A stretch of 64,000 nt of DNA, from contig JAZQLQ010000026.1 in assembly GCA_045542735.1 (NCBI GenBank), positions 310,001 through 374,000 of the forward strand, in the 5' to 3' direction. The notes below the pieces were generated by a model. It was not told where the DNA came from. It saw nothing but the letters and a program-made list of their open reading frames with translations, and searched no databases. A program made the position numbers and the translations under genes. Positions 25,157-34,000 of the stretch are shown piece after piece (position 1 is the first letter of the stretch; every line of letters starts with the position of its first letter). The DNA comes from UBA2882 sp045542735 (lineage in GTDB: Bacteria; Bacillota; Clostridia; Lachnospirales; Lachnospiraceae).

Positions 25157-26647
25157 ATGTTATTTAATTCTTTTAATTATCTGGTATTTTTTCCGCTGGT
25201 TGTATTGCTGTATTTTGCAATACCTGCGAAGTATACCAAGGTGCGAAATCTGTGGCTGTTGATAGCCAGCTATTATTTTTATATGAATTGGAATGCTGCA
25301 TATGCGTTGCTGTTATTTGGTTCTACTTTTGTCACTTATTTGGCAGGTATTTTGATTGAAAGGGCCAAGAAAAGCAATCATCTTGCATCTGCCAAGTGGA
25401 TTTTGGGTGGTAGTTTTGTAGTAAATTTATCGATCTTATTCTTTTACAAATATACAAATTTCTTTGTGGAAAATGTGAATCGAATTTTGGGAATGACAGG
25501 AAGTGACAAAACTGTTCCCGTGATTGACATTTTGCTTCCGGTAGGTATCTCCTTTTACATTTTTCAGGCACTGGGATATACCATGGATGTCTATCGTGGA
25601 AAAACTGCAGCTACCAAGAACTTGTTACGTTATATGTTGTTTGTGTCATTCTTTCCACAGTTGGTGGCAGGACCTATTGAGCGTAGCTATAATTTGCTGG
25701 GACAATTTGATGAAGAACATCGCTTTGAGGTGGAACGTGTCAGAGAAGGTCTGTTGATTATGCTTTGGGGTCTCTTTATGAAGATTGTCATTGCGGACAA
25801 TATAGCCGGATACGTCAATGTAGTTTATGAAAATTATATGGCATATACCGGTGTGGAGATCATCTTGGCAACTGTGCTTTTTGCATTCCAGATATATTGC
25901 GATTTCGGAGGATACTCTTATCTGGCAATCGGAAGTGCCAAGGTATTGGGCTTTACTTTAATGGAAAACTTCCATGCGCCTTATCAGGCTATCAGTGTGA
26001 AGGATTTCTGGTCCAGATGGCACAAGTCTCTGACCACATGGTTTACGGATTATCTCTATATTCCTTTAGGCGGAAACCGCAAAGGGAAGATTAGAAAGTA
26101 TATCAATACCTTTATTGTTTTCTTTGTCAGTGGTATGTGGCACGGAGCAGCATGGTCCTATGTGGTATGGGGTGTACTTAATGGTGTGTATATGATTGTT
26201 GAAGATGCTACAAAGGCACTGCGTGAAAAAATCAAAGCGGTATGTAAAGTGGATGAAAGCAGATTTAGTTATCGCTTGGGCTGTGGATTGTTGACATTTG
26301 CATTGGTGGATTTTTCCTGGTTGTTTTTCCGGGCTGAGGGTGTAGGACATGCCGTAGACATCCTGAAACAGATGGTGCTCAGTCTGCAGTTTGAACAGAT
26401 CTTTGGTCTGGCTGTCAATCGTATGGGATTTTCCATGCAGCAATTGGTAGCGTTGTTGCTTGCATTTGCTTTGTTATTTACAGTGGATATCCTGATGGAT
26501 AAAGGAAAAGATGTGAGTAAACTGGTTTTGGGACAGGGAATATGGTTCCGTTGGTTGGTTTATCTCGGACTGTTATTTATGATTATGACTTTTGGTGCTT
26601 ATGGAATGGATTTTACACAGACAGAGTTTATCTATTTCCAGTTTTAA
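25157..26647 (+). CDS. MBOAT-family O-acyltransferase
   Basis: A 496-residue membrane protein with about ten hydrophobic helices. It belongs to the AlgI/DltB-type MBOAT family: the conserved YCDFGGYSYLAIGSAKVLG, FWSRWHKSLTTWFTDYLYIPLGG and SGMWHGAAWSYVVWG, the last with the catalytic His. Such proteins pass acyl groups (often acetyl) from the cytoplasm across the membrane to a partner that modifies a cell-surface polymer. The partner is probably the next gene, 22 bases downstream. The acceptor polymer is unknown. No dltA/dltC genes are near, so acetylation of an exopolysaccharide or teichoic polymer is more likely than D-alanylation. Confidence 0.92.
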   Translation: MLFNSFNYLVFFPLVVLLYFAIPAKYTKVRNLWLLIASYYFYMNWNAAYALLLFGSTFVTYLAGILIERAKKSNHLASAKWILGGSFVVNLSILFFYKYTNFFVENVNRILGMTGSDKTVPVIDILLPVGISFYIFQALGYTMDVYRGKTAATKNLLRYMLFVSFFPQLVAGPIERSYNLLGQFDEEHRFEVERVREGLLIMLWGLFMKIVIADNIAGYVNVVYENYMAYTGVEIILATVLFAFQIYCDFGGYSYLAIGSAKVLGFTLMENFHAPYQAISVKDFWSRWHKSLTTWFTDYLYIPLGGNRKGKIRKYINTFIVFFVSGMWHGAAWSYVVWGVLNGVYMIVEDATKALREKIKAVCKVDESRFSYRLGCGLLTFALVDFSWLFFRAEGVGHAVDILKQMVLSLQFEQIFGLAVNRMGFSMQQLVALLLAFALLFTVDILMDKGKDVSKLVLGQGIWFRWLVYLGLLFMIMTFGAYGMDFTQTEFIYFQF

Positions 26648-26669
26648 ACAAGACTAATAAGGAGCAGCT

Positions 26670-27593
26670 ATGAGGAAAAAGATAATTTTCTTTGCCAAAT
26701 GCCTGGTGATGCTGTTGCTGGTTTTACTATTTTGCTTTGAAATAGTTATGCCCCAGTATTTGCTCAATTATCAGGCTGTACTAGTTGATAAAAATGAACG
26801 GTTATGTTCCATAGAAGGACCTAAAATCGTATTGGTGGGTAATTCCAATCTTGCGTTTGGTATTGATTCGGCGGCAATAGAAGAAGCTTTTGGTATGCCG
26901 GTGGTCAATATGGGCATGCATGGAGGCGTAGGTAATCCCTTTAATGAGCAGGCAGCAGTGCAAAATGTCTGTGAAGGAGATATTGTTATTTTAAGCTATA
27001 GCAATTTTAATGATGGTGATATTATTAAAAATCAACAATTGGCATGGATTACCATCGAAAATCATTACGAACTCTGGAGTTATATCAGACCCAAAGATTG
27101 GCCGGCAATGATAAAGGCATATCCCACTTATTTGAAGGATTGTCTGGAGCTTTGGAGCTTGGGCATCGGAAATATGGATAGTGGTGATGCTTACAGCCGT
27201 TTGCAGTTTAATGAGTATGGTGATAATATATACGACAGACCGGAATTGGTGCCGGGAACAGATTTAAATCAGGTGCATTTGCCGGAGATTGGAGATGCGA
27301 CCATTGAACGTATCAATGCGTTAAATGCGGAGTTGGAAGCCCAAGGTGCTACTCTGTTGGTTACTGCATATCCGTCACCAATTTGTGAAAACACTCCCAC
27401 AATGGAAGAGTTTGAGAGATTTACGGCAGAGATTAGTGATAGACTGGATTGTCCGGTCATCTCTAAATATGAAGATTATGTCATGGATGGGGATTTGTTT
27501 TACAATACCTATCTGCATTTAAATAATCGTGGTATGCAGGTAAGAACAGAGCTTCTTATAGAGGACTTGCAACGCTATTTAGAAACACAGTAA
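26670..27593 (+). CDS. SGNH-like extracellular partner of the MBOAT protein
   Basis: A 307-residue protein with a single N-terminal membrane anchor (residues ~8-30) and an extracellular domain. VLVGNSNLAFGIDS near residues 53-66 and the C-terminal NTYLHLNNRGMQV with a Leu-His-Leu-Asn core suggest a DltD/AlgX-like SGNH hydrolase fold, where the Ser and His lie in those two places. The Ser in GNSN takes the place of the nucleophile. It would transfer the acyl group received from the MBOAT protein. Both genes are closely spaced and form an operon. Confidence 0.75.
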   Translation: MRKKIIFFAKCLVMLLLVLLFCFEIVMPQYLLNYQAVLVDKNERLCSIEGPKIVLVGNSNLAFGIDSAAIEEAFGMPVVNMGMHGGVGNPFNEQAAVQNVCEGDIVILSYSNFNDGDIIKNQQLAWITIENHYELWSYIRPKDWPAMIKAYPTYLKDCLELWSLGIGNMDSGDAYSRLQFNEYGDNIYDRPELVPGTDLNQVHLPEIGDATIERINALNAELEAQGATLLVTAYPSPICENTPTMEEFERFTAEISDRLDCPVISKYEDYVMDGDLFYNTYLHLNNRGMQVRTELLIEDLQRYLETQ

Positions 27594-27640
27594 AAATCCG
27601 AAAGGAAAAATATATATTTAAGAAAAGGAAGGCGAATAAA

Positions 27641-28828
27641 ATGATCGTACAAAAGTATAAAGATATGTTAGGAATGAAATCCGTTATCCGTGAGATTTCG
27701 GTATATGCAACCGGAAGAGGAAAAGAAATCGGCTATGAAAATGTGTTTGATTACAGTCTGGGTAATCCTTCGGTACCTGTACCGGATAGATTCAATGCTG
27801 TTATCAAAGAGTTATTGGATACCAGAGATCCGCTTTCTTTACATGGTTACAGTCCCAGCCACGGTTTGCCGGAAGTAAGAGAAAAAATCGCAGCTTCTTT
27901 AAGCAAACGTTTTGGTTTGCCCTATGGCATGGAGCATATTTTCATGACCAGTGGTGCAGCAGGTTCCATTGCACATGCGGCAAGAGCAGTGGCGGCTCCA
28001 GGAGAAGAGATTATCACATTTGCACCGTATTTTCCGGAATATGGCCCCTATATCAAAGAAACCGGAGCAATTCTGAAGGTTGTTCCTGCGGATACAACAA
28101 GCTTCCAGATTAACTTTGAGGCATTCGAGGAGATGTGTAATGAAAAAACAGCTGCTGTTTTGATCAACACACCCAATAACCCTTCCGGTATTGCGTACTC
28201 TACAGAGACTATTGAAAAACTGGCAAAGATTTTGAAAGATAAAGAAGCTAAGTACGGTCATCCCATTTATATTATTTCCGATGAACCTTACAGAGAAATT
28301 GTATTTGCCGGTGTGGATGCTCCCTGCATCTCCCGTATCTATGACAACACCCTGATGTGTTATTCCTTCAGTAAATCTCTTTCCTTACCCGGTGAGCGTA
28401 TCGGTTATGTGGCAGTATGCCCCAATTGTAAGGATGCGGCATTAATCGTGGATATGTGTACACAGATTTCCAGAGGAATCGGACACAACTGCCCTTCATC
28501 CCTGATTCAGTTGGCTGTAGCTGAGATGCTGGAAGAAACTTCGGATTTGTCCGTATATGAAACCAATATGAATATTTTGTATAAAGAATTGACTTCTCTC
28601 GGATTTGAGTGTGTAAAACCCGGCGGAACTTTCTACATTTTCCCCAAGGCACCCATTGATGACGCGAAGAAATTCTGTCAGGATGCTTTAAAATATGATT
28701 TGTGTTTAGTACCCAGTGATAGCTTTGGTTGTCCCGGTTACTTCCGTATTGCTTATTGTATTCAGACAGAAAAAGTGGAGCGTTCCTTGGAAGCGTTCCG
28801 TAAGATTGCAAAAGACTACGGTATGTAA
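27641..28828 (+). CDS. Class I/II aminotransferase
   Basis: A 395-residue PLP-dependent enzyme. The fold-type I features are YSLGNPSVPVPD near the N-terminus, INTPNNPSGIAYS, IISDEPYREIVF (Asp binding the PLP nitrogen) and the PLP lysine in SFSKSLSLPGERIGY. It resembles aspartate-type aminotransferases that use aspartate or aromatic amino acids with 2-oxoglutarate, but the exact substrate is not clear. AGGAAGGCG precedes the ATG. It is separated by 47 bases from the SGNH gene and 56 from the patatin gene, so it may be in a loose operon. Confidence 0.88.
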   Translation: MIVQKYKDMLGMKSVIREISVYATGRGKEIGYENVFDYSLGNPSVPVPDRFNAVIKELLDTRDPLSLHGYSPSHGLPEVREKIAASLSKRFGLPYGMEHIFMTSGAAGSIAHAARAVAAPGEEIITFAPYFPEYGPYIKETGAILKVVPADTTSFQINFEAFEEMCNEKTAAVLINTPNNPSGIAYSTETIEKLAKILKDKEAKYGHPIYIISDEPYREIVFAGVDAPCISRIYDNTLMCYSFSKSLSLPGERIGYVAVCPNCKDAALIVDMCTQISRGIGHNCPSSLIQLAVAEMLEETSDLSVYETNMNILYKELTSLGFECVKPGGTFYIFPKAPIDDAKKFCQDALKYDLCLVPSDSFGCPGYFRIAYCIQTEKVERSLEAFRKIAKDYGM

Positions 28829-28884
28829 TCGGAAAGAATTTTTATGATTTGTGTGGGGAATATGACGGAAAGGATGGACTTTGT

Positions 28885-29751
28885 ATGGAACCATTAGAAA
28901 TGGTGAAAGCCGGTCTGGTCTTGGAAGGCGGTGGCATGCGCGGTGTGTATACAGCCGGTGTGCTGGACTTTTTCATTGATCAGAATCTGTATTTTTCAGA
29001 TATTTATGGTGTTAGTGCCGGAGCATGCCATATGTGCAGCTATATCTCCCAGCAAAGGGAGAGGGCATATCGCGTCAATGTAGATTATCTGCAGGATAAA
29101 AATTATTGCAGTCTGTATAGTCTGTTAAAGACCGGCGATTTATTTGGCGCAGATATGTGCTATAACAAAATACCAAATGAATTAGATCCCTTTGATCACG
29201 AGGCGTTTGGACGATATAAGGGAAATGCTTATGCAGTTGTTACAAACATAGAAACCGGAAAAGCAGAATATATTCGTATGGAGGATATGCATAAGGATAT
29301 TATTGCAATTCAGGCGTCAGCATCTTTGCCTTTGGTGTCAAGAAATGTTTATATTGACGGAGTTCCTTATCTGGATGGTGGTGTTGCAGATGCTATTCCC
29401 ATCATGAAGTCTTTGCAGGATGGAAACAAAAAGAACGTGGTTATTATGACCAAGGAAGTGGGATATCGCAGAAAACCTTCTTCCAACATGACGGCCATCC
29501 GTCTTCGTTATCGTAAGTATCCCGAGCTTGTAAAGGATATGGAAAGACGTCATATTGTGTACAATAAGACTTTGGATTTCCTGGAGGAGCATGAAGCAAA
29601 GGGACATATCTTTGTTATCCGTCCCAAAGAAGATTGCGGTGTGGGAAGAATTGAAAAGGACAAAGATAAATTGCGTACTTTGTATCAAATGGGATATGAT
29701 GATGCAAAAGCGTCCTTTGAGGATTTGAAGAAATATCTGAAATTAGGTTAG
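28885..29751 (+). CDS. Patatin-like phospholipase family protein
   Basis: A 288-residue protein with the patatin-like oxyanion motif GGGMRG at residues 15-20, the nucleophile elbow GVSAG with Ser44, and the catalytic Asp in YLDGGVADAIP. Members hydrolyse acyl chains from lipids as serine-aspartate dyad enzymes. The protein has no signal peptide, so it acts on cytoplasmic-face lipids. I start at ATG 28885; the upstream frame to a TTG at 28849 has no ribosome site. UppP follows after 9 bases, which suggests joint expression in membrane-lipid metabolism. Confidence 0.85.
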   Translation: MEPLEMVKAGLVLEGGGMRGVYTAGVLDFFIDQNLYFSDIYGVSAGACHMCSYISQQRERAYRVNVDYLQDKNYCSLYSLLKTGDLFGADMCYNKIPNELDPFDHEAFGRYKGNAYAVVTNIETGKAEYIRMEDMHKDIIAIQASASLPLVSRNVYIDGVPYLDGGVADAIPIMKSLQDGNKKNVVIMTKEVGYRRKPSSNMTAIRLRYRKYPELVKDMERRHIVYNKTLDFLEEHEAKGHIFVIRPKEDCGVGRIEKDKDKLRTLYQMGYDDAKASFEDLKKYLKLG

Positions 29752-29760
29752 GAGTTTGGA

Positions 29761-30597
29761 ATGTTAGAAATATTAAAAGCGATACTTTTCGGAATTGTAG
29801 AGGGAATCACTGAATGGCTTCCCATTAGCAGTACGGGGCACTTAATTTTGTTAAATGAATTTGTGACACTAAATGTCAGTGAAGAATTTTGGTCCATGTT
29901 TGAAGTAGTCATTCAGTTGGGTGCAATTCTGGCGGTTGTAGTACTTTTTTGGAATCAGATTTTTCCCTTCTACTTTGGTAAAAAGGCAAAAGAACATGGT
30001 GGAATCATCCGTAAGGATGTATTTGTACTCTGGTTTAAGATTGTAGCAGCATGTGTGCCTGCGGCAATCGTTGGTCTGGCTTTTGATGATATACTGGAAG
30101 CATATTTTTATAACTATCAGACTGTGTCCATTATGCTGATTCTGTTTGGTATCCTCTTTATTATTATTGAAAATAAAAACAAAGGAAAAAAGGCTAAAAT
30201 TAATACCTTGGCAGATATCACTTATACAACAGCCATCTTGATTGGTGTATTCCAGTTGATTGCGGCTGTATTTCCCGGCACATCCCGTTCGGGAGCAACC
30301 ATTGTGGGAGCATTGCTTATCGGTGTATCACGTACCGTGGCGGCAGAATTTACATTCTTCCTTGCTATTCCGGTTATGTTTGGTGCCAGCCTTTTAAAAA
30401 TCATCAAATTCGGATTTGATTTTACAGGCATGGAGCTGGCTATTCTTTTGACCGGTATGGTAGTGGCGTTTGTGGTATCCGTCGTAGTGATTAAGTTCCT
30501 GATGGGATATATCAAGAAACATGACTTCAAAGTGTTTGGATGGTACCGCATTATTTTAGGTGCATTAGTTTTGGCGTATTTTATGATTGCAGTGTAG
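29761..30597 (+). CDS. uppP: Undecaprenyl-diphosphatase
   Basis: A 278-residue polytopic membrane phosphatase (BacA/UppP family) that recycles undecaprenyl diphosphate to the monophosphate carrier for cell-wall synthesis and gives bacitracin resistance. Family motifs are GIVEGITEWLPISSTGHL near residues 11-28 (with the catalytic Glu and His) and PGTSRSGATIVGALLIGVSR near residues 172-191. Seven to eight hydrophobic segments are seen. Length is normal. It is the last gene before the giant inverted repeat, which begins 3 bases after its stop. Confidence 0.95.
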   Translation: MLEILKAILFGIVEGITEWLPISSTGHLILLNEFVTLNVSEEFWSMFEVVIQLGAILAVVVLFWNQIFPFYFGKKAKEHGGIIRKDVFVLWFKIVAACVPAAIVGLAFDDILEAYFYNYQTVSIMLILFGILFIIIENKNKGKKAKINTLADITYTTAILIGVFQLIAAVFPGTSRSGATIVGALLIGVSRTVAAEFTFFLAIPVMFGASLLKIIKFGFDFTGMELAILLTGMVVAFVVSVVVIKFLMGYIKKHDFKVFGWYRIILGALVLAYFMIAV

Positions 30598-30599
30598 TA

Positions 30600-31048
30600 G
30601 AGACTATATTATATTTGCTTTCATAAAGATGGAGTTTTTCTTTTGAGAAACCTTTATTGTGCTTTCGACAGTTTTATGAGGCACAACTTTTTCAATAAAC
30701 TGCTGTCCGTGCGAAGTGTCTGAAAAGTCCGGAAATAATCTTTTTCAAAAACAGTAATAACTTTTGGAAAAATCTAATCGACACCCATCGGAAATGATAT
30801 TAACACCCCATTTCAAAACTCGCTTTGCTCAAACAGGTTGAAATGGGGTGTACATTTTCCTCTTGGTGTCGATTGATTTTTTGACAAAAGTTATTAAAAA
30901 GTTTTTTCAAAAGATTATTTCCGGACTTTGAGTTTTTCGCTAAGGACAGCTAATCGGTATTTGACAAAGTTGTGTCCATAAAACGCGAAAGACAATACCG
31001 TTTCTCCAAAAGAAAAAACCCCATCTTTTCGAAAGAACAATATAGTCC
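30600..31048. repeat. ~450-bp imperfect inverted repeat forming one long hairpin
   Basis: The left arm (30600 to ~30790) and the right arm (~30863 to 31048) match as inverted copies over about 185 bases with small gaps, perhaps three quarters identical by eye. Long perfect blocks include AAAGTCCGGAAATAATCTTT (30724-30743 and its complement at 30908-30927), AATCGACACC, and terminal (G/A)GACTATATT at both ends. Inside lies a second perfect 14-bp stem (ACACCCCATTTCAA at 30803 and its complement at 30838) around a 21-base loop. No protein frame of note lies in it. No clear target duplication is seen. It could be a MITE-like mobile element or a large structured RNA. Confidence 0.85.
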
Positions 31049-31083
31049 CTGCTAACTGTTTCAATCAAAAAATGCGCCAAAAT

Positions 31084-31112
31084 TTGACATTTGTTTATTT
31101 TTGCGTTACACT
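31084..31112 (+). promoter_or_regulatory. Probable promoter of the DUF6465 gene
   Basis: Consensus TTGACA at 31084-31089 and TACACT at 31107-31112 with a 17-base spacer. A second candidate, TTGACT at 31136 with TATAAA at 31162, has a 20-base spacer and is weaker. Both lie between the giant hairpin and the ATG at 31196. Confidence 0.5.
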
Positions 31113-31195
31113 CTTGTTTACGTGAGGGTAAAACCTTGACTTTGTAGTGTATGAAGAAGTTTATAAATGTCAGATGTGTTAAAGGAGGAATTAAC

Positions 31196-31636
31196 ATGGC
31201 AGAAGTAAAAGCAACAGTTAAACCCGCTGCAAAAGCAGTCGTAGCAAAGAAAGCAGAACCTGCAAAAGCAGTAGAAAAAAAAGAAACAGTAAAAAAAGCA
31301 CCTGCTAAGAAAGCAACAACAGCTAAGGCAGCTCCTGCTAAAAAAGAGACAGTAAAGAAAGAAGCTTCTGCAAAGAAAGCTCCCGCAGCTAAAAAAGCTC
31401 CTGCAGCAAAGAAAGCACCTGCTAAAAAAGCAGAGGTTAAAGCTACAGTAAATCTTCAGTTTGCAGGAAAATCCTATACCAATGATGATTTGATCAAAAT
31501 TGCAAAAGATGTATGGAAATACGACCTTGGTAAAAAAGCAGCTGATTTCAAGACTCTTGAATTATATGTTAAACCCGAAGAAAGCCGTGCTTACTACGTA
31601 ATCAATGGCGAGACAACAGGAAGCTTTGCTATCTAA
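31196..31636 (+). CDS. Lys/Ala/Pro-rich DUF6465 protein, histone H1-like N-terminus
   Basis: A 146-residue protein. The N-terminal ~80 residues are an alanine-lysine-proline tail with repeats of KKAPAKKA and KKAPAAKK, like the tails of histone H1 and of bacterial nucleoid proteins. The C-terminal ~60 residues, VNLQFAGKSYTNDDLIKIAK to the end GETTGSFAI, match DUF6465 of Lachnospiraceae. The positive tail would bind DNA or RNA non-specifically, but this is inference. AAAGGAGG lies 8 bases before ATG 31196, and the codon choice suggests good expression. It is a single-gene unit with its own promoter and terminator. Confidence 0.8.
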   Translation: MAEVKATVKPAAKAVVAKKAEPAKAVEKKETVKKAPAKKATTAKAAPAKKETVKKEASAKKAPAAKKAPAAKKAPAKKAEVKATVNLQFAGKSYTNDDLIKIAKDVWKYDLGKKAADFKTLELYVKPEESRAYYVINGETTGSFAI

Positions 31637-31655
31637 TATTAAATTGTAGATTTAG

Positions 31656-31687
31656 ACCGTCACAGAGTGAATCTGTGGCGGTTTTTT
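31656..31687 (+). terminator. Terminator of the DUF6465 gene
   Basis: ACCGTCACAG, loop AGTGAAT, CTGTGGCGGT then TTTTT. A 10-bp stem with one G-T pair lies 19 bases after the stop codon. Confidence 0.88.
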
Positions 31688-31785
31688 GATATTTGTTAAA
31701 CTGGGCGGAAATGTCAAAGGCACTCGAGAAATATAGGAAAATAGTATGGTAAATAGTGCCAATGCTGGAAGTGTAAAATGTAACA

Positions 31786-31794
31786 TGGTATAAT
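31786..31794 (+). promoter_or_regulatory. Extended -10 promoter of the YARHG lipoprotein
   Basis: TGGTATAAT is a perfect TGn-extended -10. It lies 41 bases before the ATG at 31836; no clear -35 is present. Confidence 0.6.
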
Positions 31795-31835
31795 ATGAAT
31801 ACTAAAAATAGTAAATTGTGAAAAGAGGAATGTTT

Positions 31836-33449
31836 ATGAAAAGAAAAATAATGATTAGTTGCTTGGTGCTAACCGTGAGTTTGGCGCTGACCGGATGTAT
31901 TAAGGAACAGGCAGATAGAGAAAACCCGGAGATTCCAAAAGCAGAAGAAAATTCTGAGATTACAGAGGATGAAACGGGGGATGTTTCTGAAGATGCGGCT
32001 ACGGACATCGAAACGAATGAGAAAGTTGTAATAGGAGAAGGGGATACATACACTTTTGAAGAAATTACGATTACGTTTCCTGAAGCGTGGGAAGACCGTT
32101 ATGTGATTGTGGAACATGAAGACGGAAGTGGCATTTCCGTTCATCAAAAGCTTTCCTATGATATTGACGGAAGTGGTGTTTTATTTGGAGTTTGGAAAAA
32201 TGATGAGCCGGCATATGACCATGCAGGTGTCAGCCCATTGGCATACACAGAGGATGTGATGTATTTTGTCAGTTATCCCACAGATGTCCAGTTCAATCCG
32301 GAAGTGGAAGGGGCTTTCGAGGATTATGAGGATTTGTACACATACTGTGATTGGATTAGAGAGAACATTGTGATTACAGGTGAAGGTGTGCATACCAATG
32401 CAGACGAATATGTGATGCCCATGAGTGAGTATTATCCTTTGCAAGAGTATCATGTGATAAATTTTGATGCCAATCAGTTAATGCTTGCCAGAAACGAGAT
32501 ATATGCAAGACATGGTTACCATTTTAATAATGAATCTCTGAACCTGTATTTTGACCGTTACAGCTGGTATGAGGACAAAGGCGAATCTTTTGACGAATCA
32601 CAGCTATCAGAAATCGAGAAGGATAATATTGATTTAATCAAAGAGATGGAGAAGCGTTTGCCGGAAAGCGATATTTACCCTGAACAGTGCCGGGAGTACG
32701 CTACGGGAAAAGCAGTTGATGTTGATTTGGATGGCGATGGAGATGCAGAAGAAGTTGTATATGAAGTAAAAGATTATGCGGGTATTTTCCGTATTGATGG
32801 TGAAGTATACAAACTGGAAGATATGGTACGTATCGATGGGGATGGCAATATTTATATGTCCACACCGGATGAAGAGCATTTTTATATTGCAGATATTTCT
32901 CCTTATTTGGATGGAAAAGAATTGGTTGTGACGGATGATGGTCCCAGTGATGATCCGGTTTCCCATTTCTTTATATATGAAGACGGACAACTGCAGCATA
33001 TCGGAACTGTCTTGGGATATCCCATGAAACAAAAGGCTTGGCTCAATGGCTTTATCAGTGGCGGAGTAACCGGTTATGCGCGTCACACCTGTGTAGAAAC
33101 TCATGAATGCTATGTATATTATTGGTACAATTATGATGAACGGAGATTGGAGTACCAGGATACGGGTATTTACGAGTTGTTGCCCAAACCGCCTAAGAGT
33201 TTGACTGTTGATTTGCAGGTATATACAACGAACGATATTGCTTCACCTACCATTACCTTAAAAGCACAGGACAAAGTGTATTTTATGATGTGCGACAGTG
33301 CAGGTGAGTGGATTAAAGTCAGAGGTAAGGATGGAACCGAAGGTTGGGTTCATCTGGAGAACGACTTGGCAAACAGTGGTGATTACATAGTGGATGGTGT
33401 AAATAAACCTGCTAATGAGGTGTTTGTTGGTTTGCAGTATTATGATTGA
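31836..33449 (+). CDS. Surface lipoprotein with YARHG and SH3-type domains
   Basis: A 537-residue lipoprotein with a signal peptide ending LALTGC (Cys21). A long acidic linker follows. A YARHG domain (NQLMLARNEIYARHGYHFNN, then ESLNLYFDRYSWY) is in the middle, and a bacterial SH3-like domain ends the protein (CDSAGEWIKVRGKDGTEGWV). YARHG domains are extracellular and may touch the cell wall; SH3 domains often bind peptidoglycan. The protein is therefore probably a wall-associated sensor or structural protein. AAGAGGA precedes ATG 31836, and an in-frame ATG at 31818 is less well placed. Confidence 0.8.
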   Translation: MKRKIMISCLVLTVSLALTGCIKEQADRENPEIPKAEENSEITEDETGDVSEDAATDIETNEKVVIGEGDTYTFEEITITFPEAWEDRYVIVEHEDGSGISVHQKLSYDIDGSGVLFGVWKNDEPAYDHAGVSPLAYTEDVMYFVSYPTDVQFNPEVEGAFEDYEDLYTYCDWIRENIVITGEGVHTNADEYVMPMSEYYPLQEYHVINFDANQLMLARNEIYARHGYHFNNESLNLYFDRYSWYEDKGESFDESQLSEIEKDNIDLIKEMEKRLPESDIYPEQCREYATGKAVDVDLDGDGDAEEVVYEVKDYAGIFRIDGEVYKLEDMVRIDGDGNIYMSTPDEEHFYIADISPYLDGKELVVTDDGPSDDPVSHFFIYEDGQLQHIGTVLGYPMKQKAWLNGFISGGVTGYARHTCVETHECYVYYWYNYDERRLEYQDTGIYELLPKPPKSLTVDLQVYTTNDIASPTITLKAQDKVYFMMCDSAGEWIKVRGKDGTEGWVHLENDLANSGDYIVDGVNKPANEVFVGLQYYD

Positions 33450-33488
33450 TTGAGATTTACTGACAGAAACGCTGAAAAATAAAACGTA

Positions 33489-33517
33489 TTGACAAATATA
33501 TACGCAAGTGTTTTAAT
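33489..33517 (+). promoter_or_regulatory. Promoter of the trpB T-box leader
   Basis: TTGACA at 33489-33494, then after 17 bases TTTAAT at 33512-33517. Transcription should begin near 33525, just ahead of the T-box. Confidence 0.6.
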
Positions 33518-33524
33518 GAATAAA

Positions 33525-33809
33525 AATAAATATCGAAACCGTTGAGGCGGAGATAAAGGTAATTATGCTTTCACAGAGAGCCCGTGTTGCTGAGAGTCGG
33601 GTAAAAAACAGGTTATCAAATGGACCGCTGAGGGCGCAGTCAAATGTAGACATCTACAGAGTATTCTGCGACGCGTGGGCATGCGTCAGTTGCCGGGGAT
33701 ATGTTGGTATCCAGATGAGAGCACGGGCAGTCGTGAATACAAGGTGGCACCGCGGATAAAGAATTATTCGTCCTTGACAGAGAGTGATATTCTGTCAAGG
33801 ACTTTTTTA
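33525..33809 (+). promoter_or_regulatory. T-box riboswitch, tryptophan specificity (UGG)
   Basis: The leader has the T-box box AAGGTGGCACCGCGG at 33741-33755, whose UGGC bulge pairs with the tRNA 3' end GCCA (C matches a G73 discriminator, as in tRNA-Trp). The specifier loop shows AAATGGACCGC near 33620, so the codon is UGG. A terminator (GTCCTTGACAG, loop, CTGTCAAGGAC, TTTTTT at 33770-33809) ends it. Uncharged tRNA-Trp would prevent termination and allow expression of trpB. A short GCCTT/AAGGC hairpin with TTTTT follows at 33811-33827 and may give a second stop. Confidence 0.9.
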
Positions 33810-33883
33810 TGCCTTAAAAGGCTTTTTGTCGAAACAATCCTTGACCGAAGATACCAAAACGTTTTATAGTAGGAGGTACGGGT

Positions 33884-33943
33884 ATGTTATTGACGAAACG
33901 ATGGCGTAGCCTGCAAAAGAAATATAGCAAAGTAGTATTTTGA
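33884..33943 (+). CDS. Possible 19-residue leader peptide
   Basis: ATG 33884 follows TAGGAGG with good spacing and encodes MLLTKRWRSLQKKYSKVVF, with one Trp and many positive residues. It lies between the T-box terminator and trpB. A single Trp is weak for classic attenuation. It may be a small peptide whose translation affects trpB expression, or a chance frame. Confidence 0.4.
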   Translation: MLLTKRWRSLQKKYSKVVF

Positions 33944-34000
33944 AATACAAATTCAGTTGATGGTAAATAAATTAGCCAATGATTTTAGGAGGAATAAATT

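Noticed and set aside
30940..31197. 85-codon minus-strand protein
   Set aside because: It lies over one arm of the giant inverted repeat and has no ribosome site.
33565..33869. Two short proteins within the T-box leader
   Set aside because: They overlap the T-box structure and its terminator, which explain the sequence fully.
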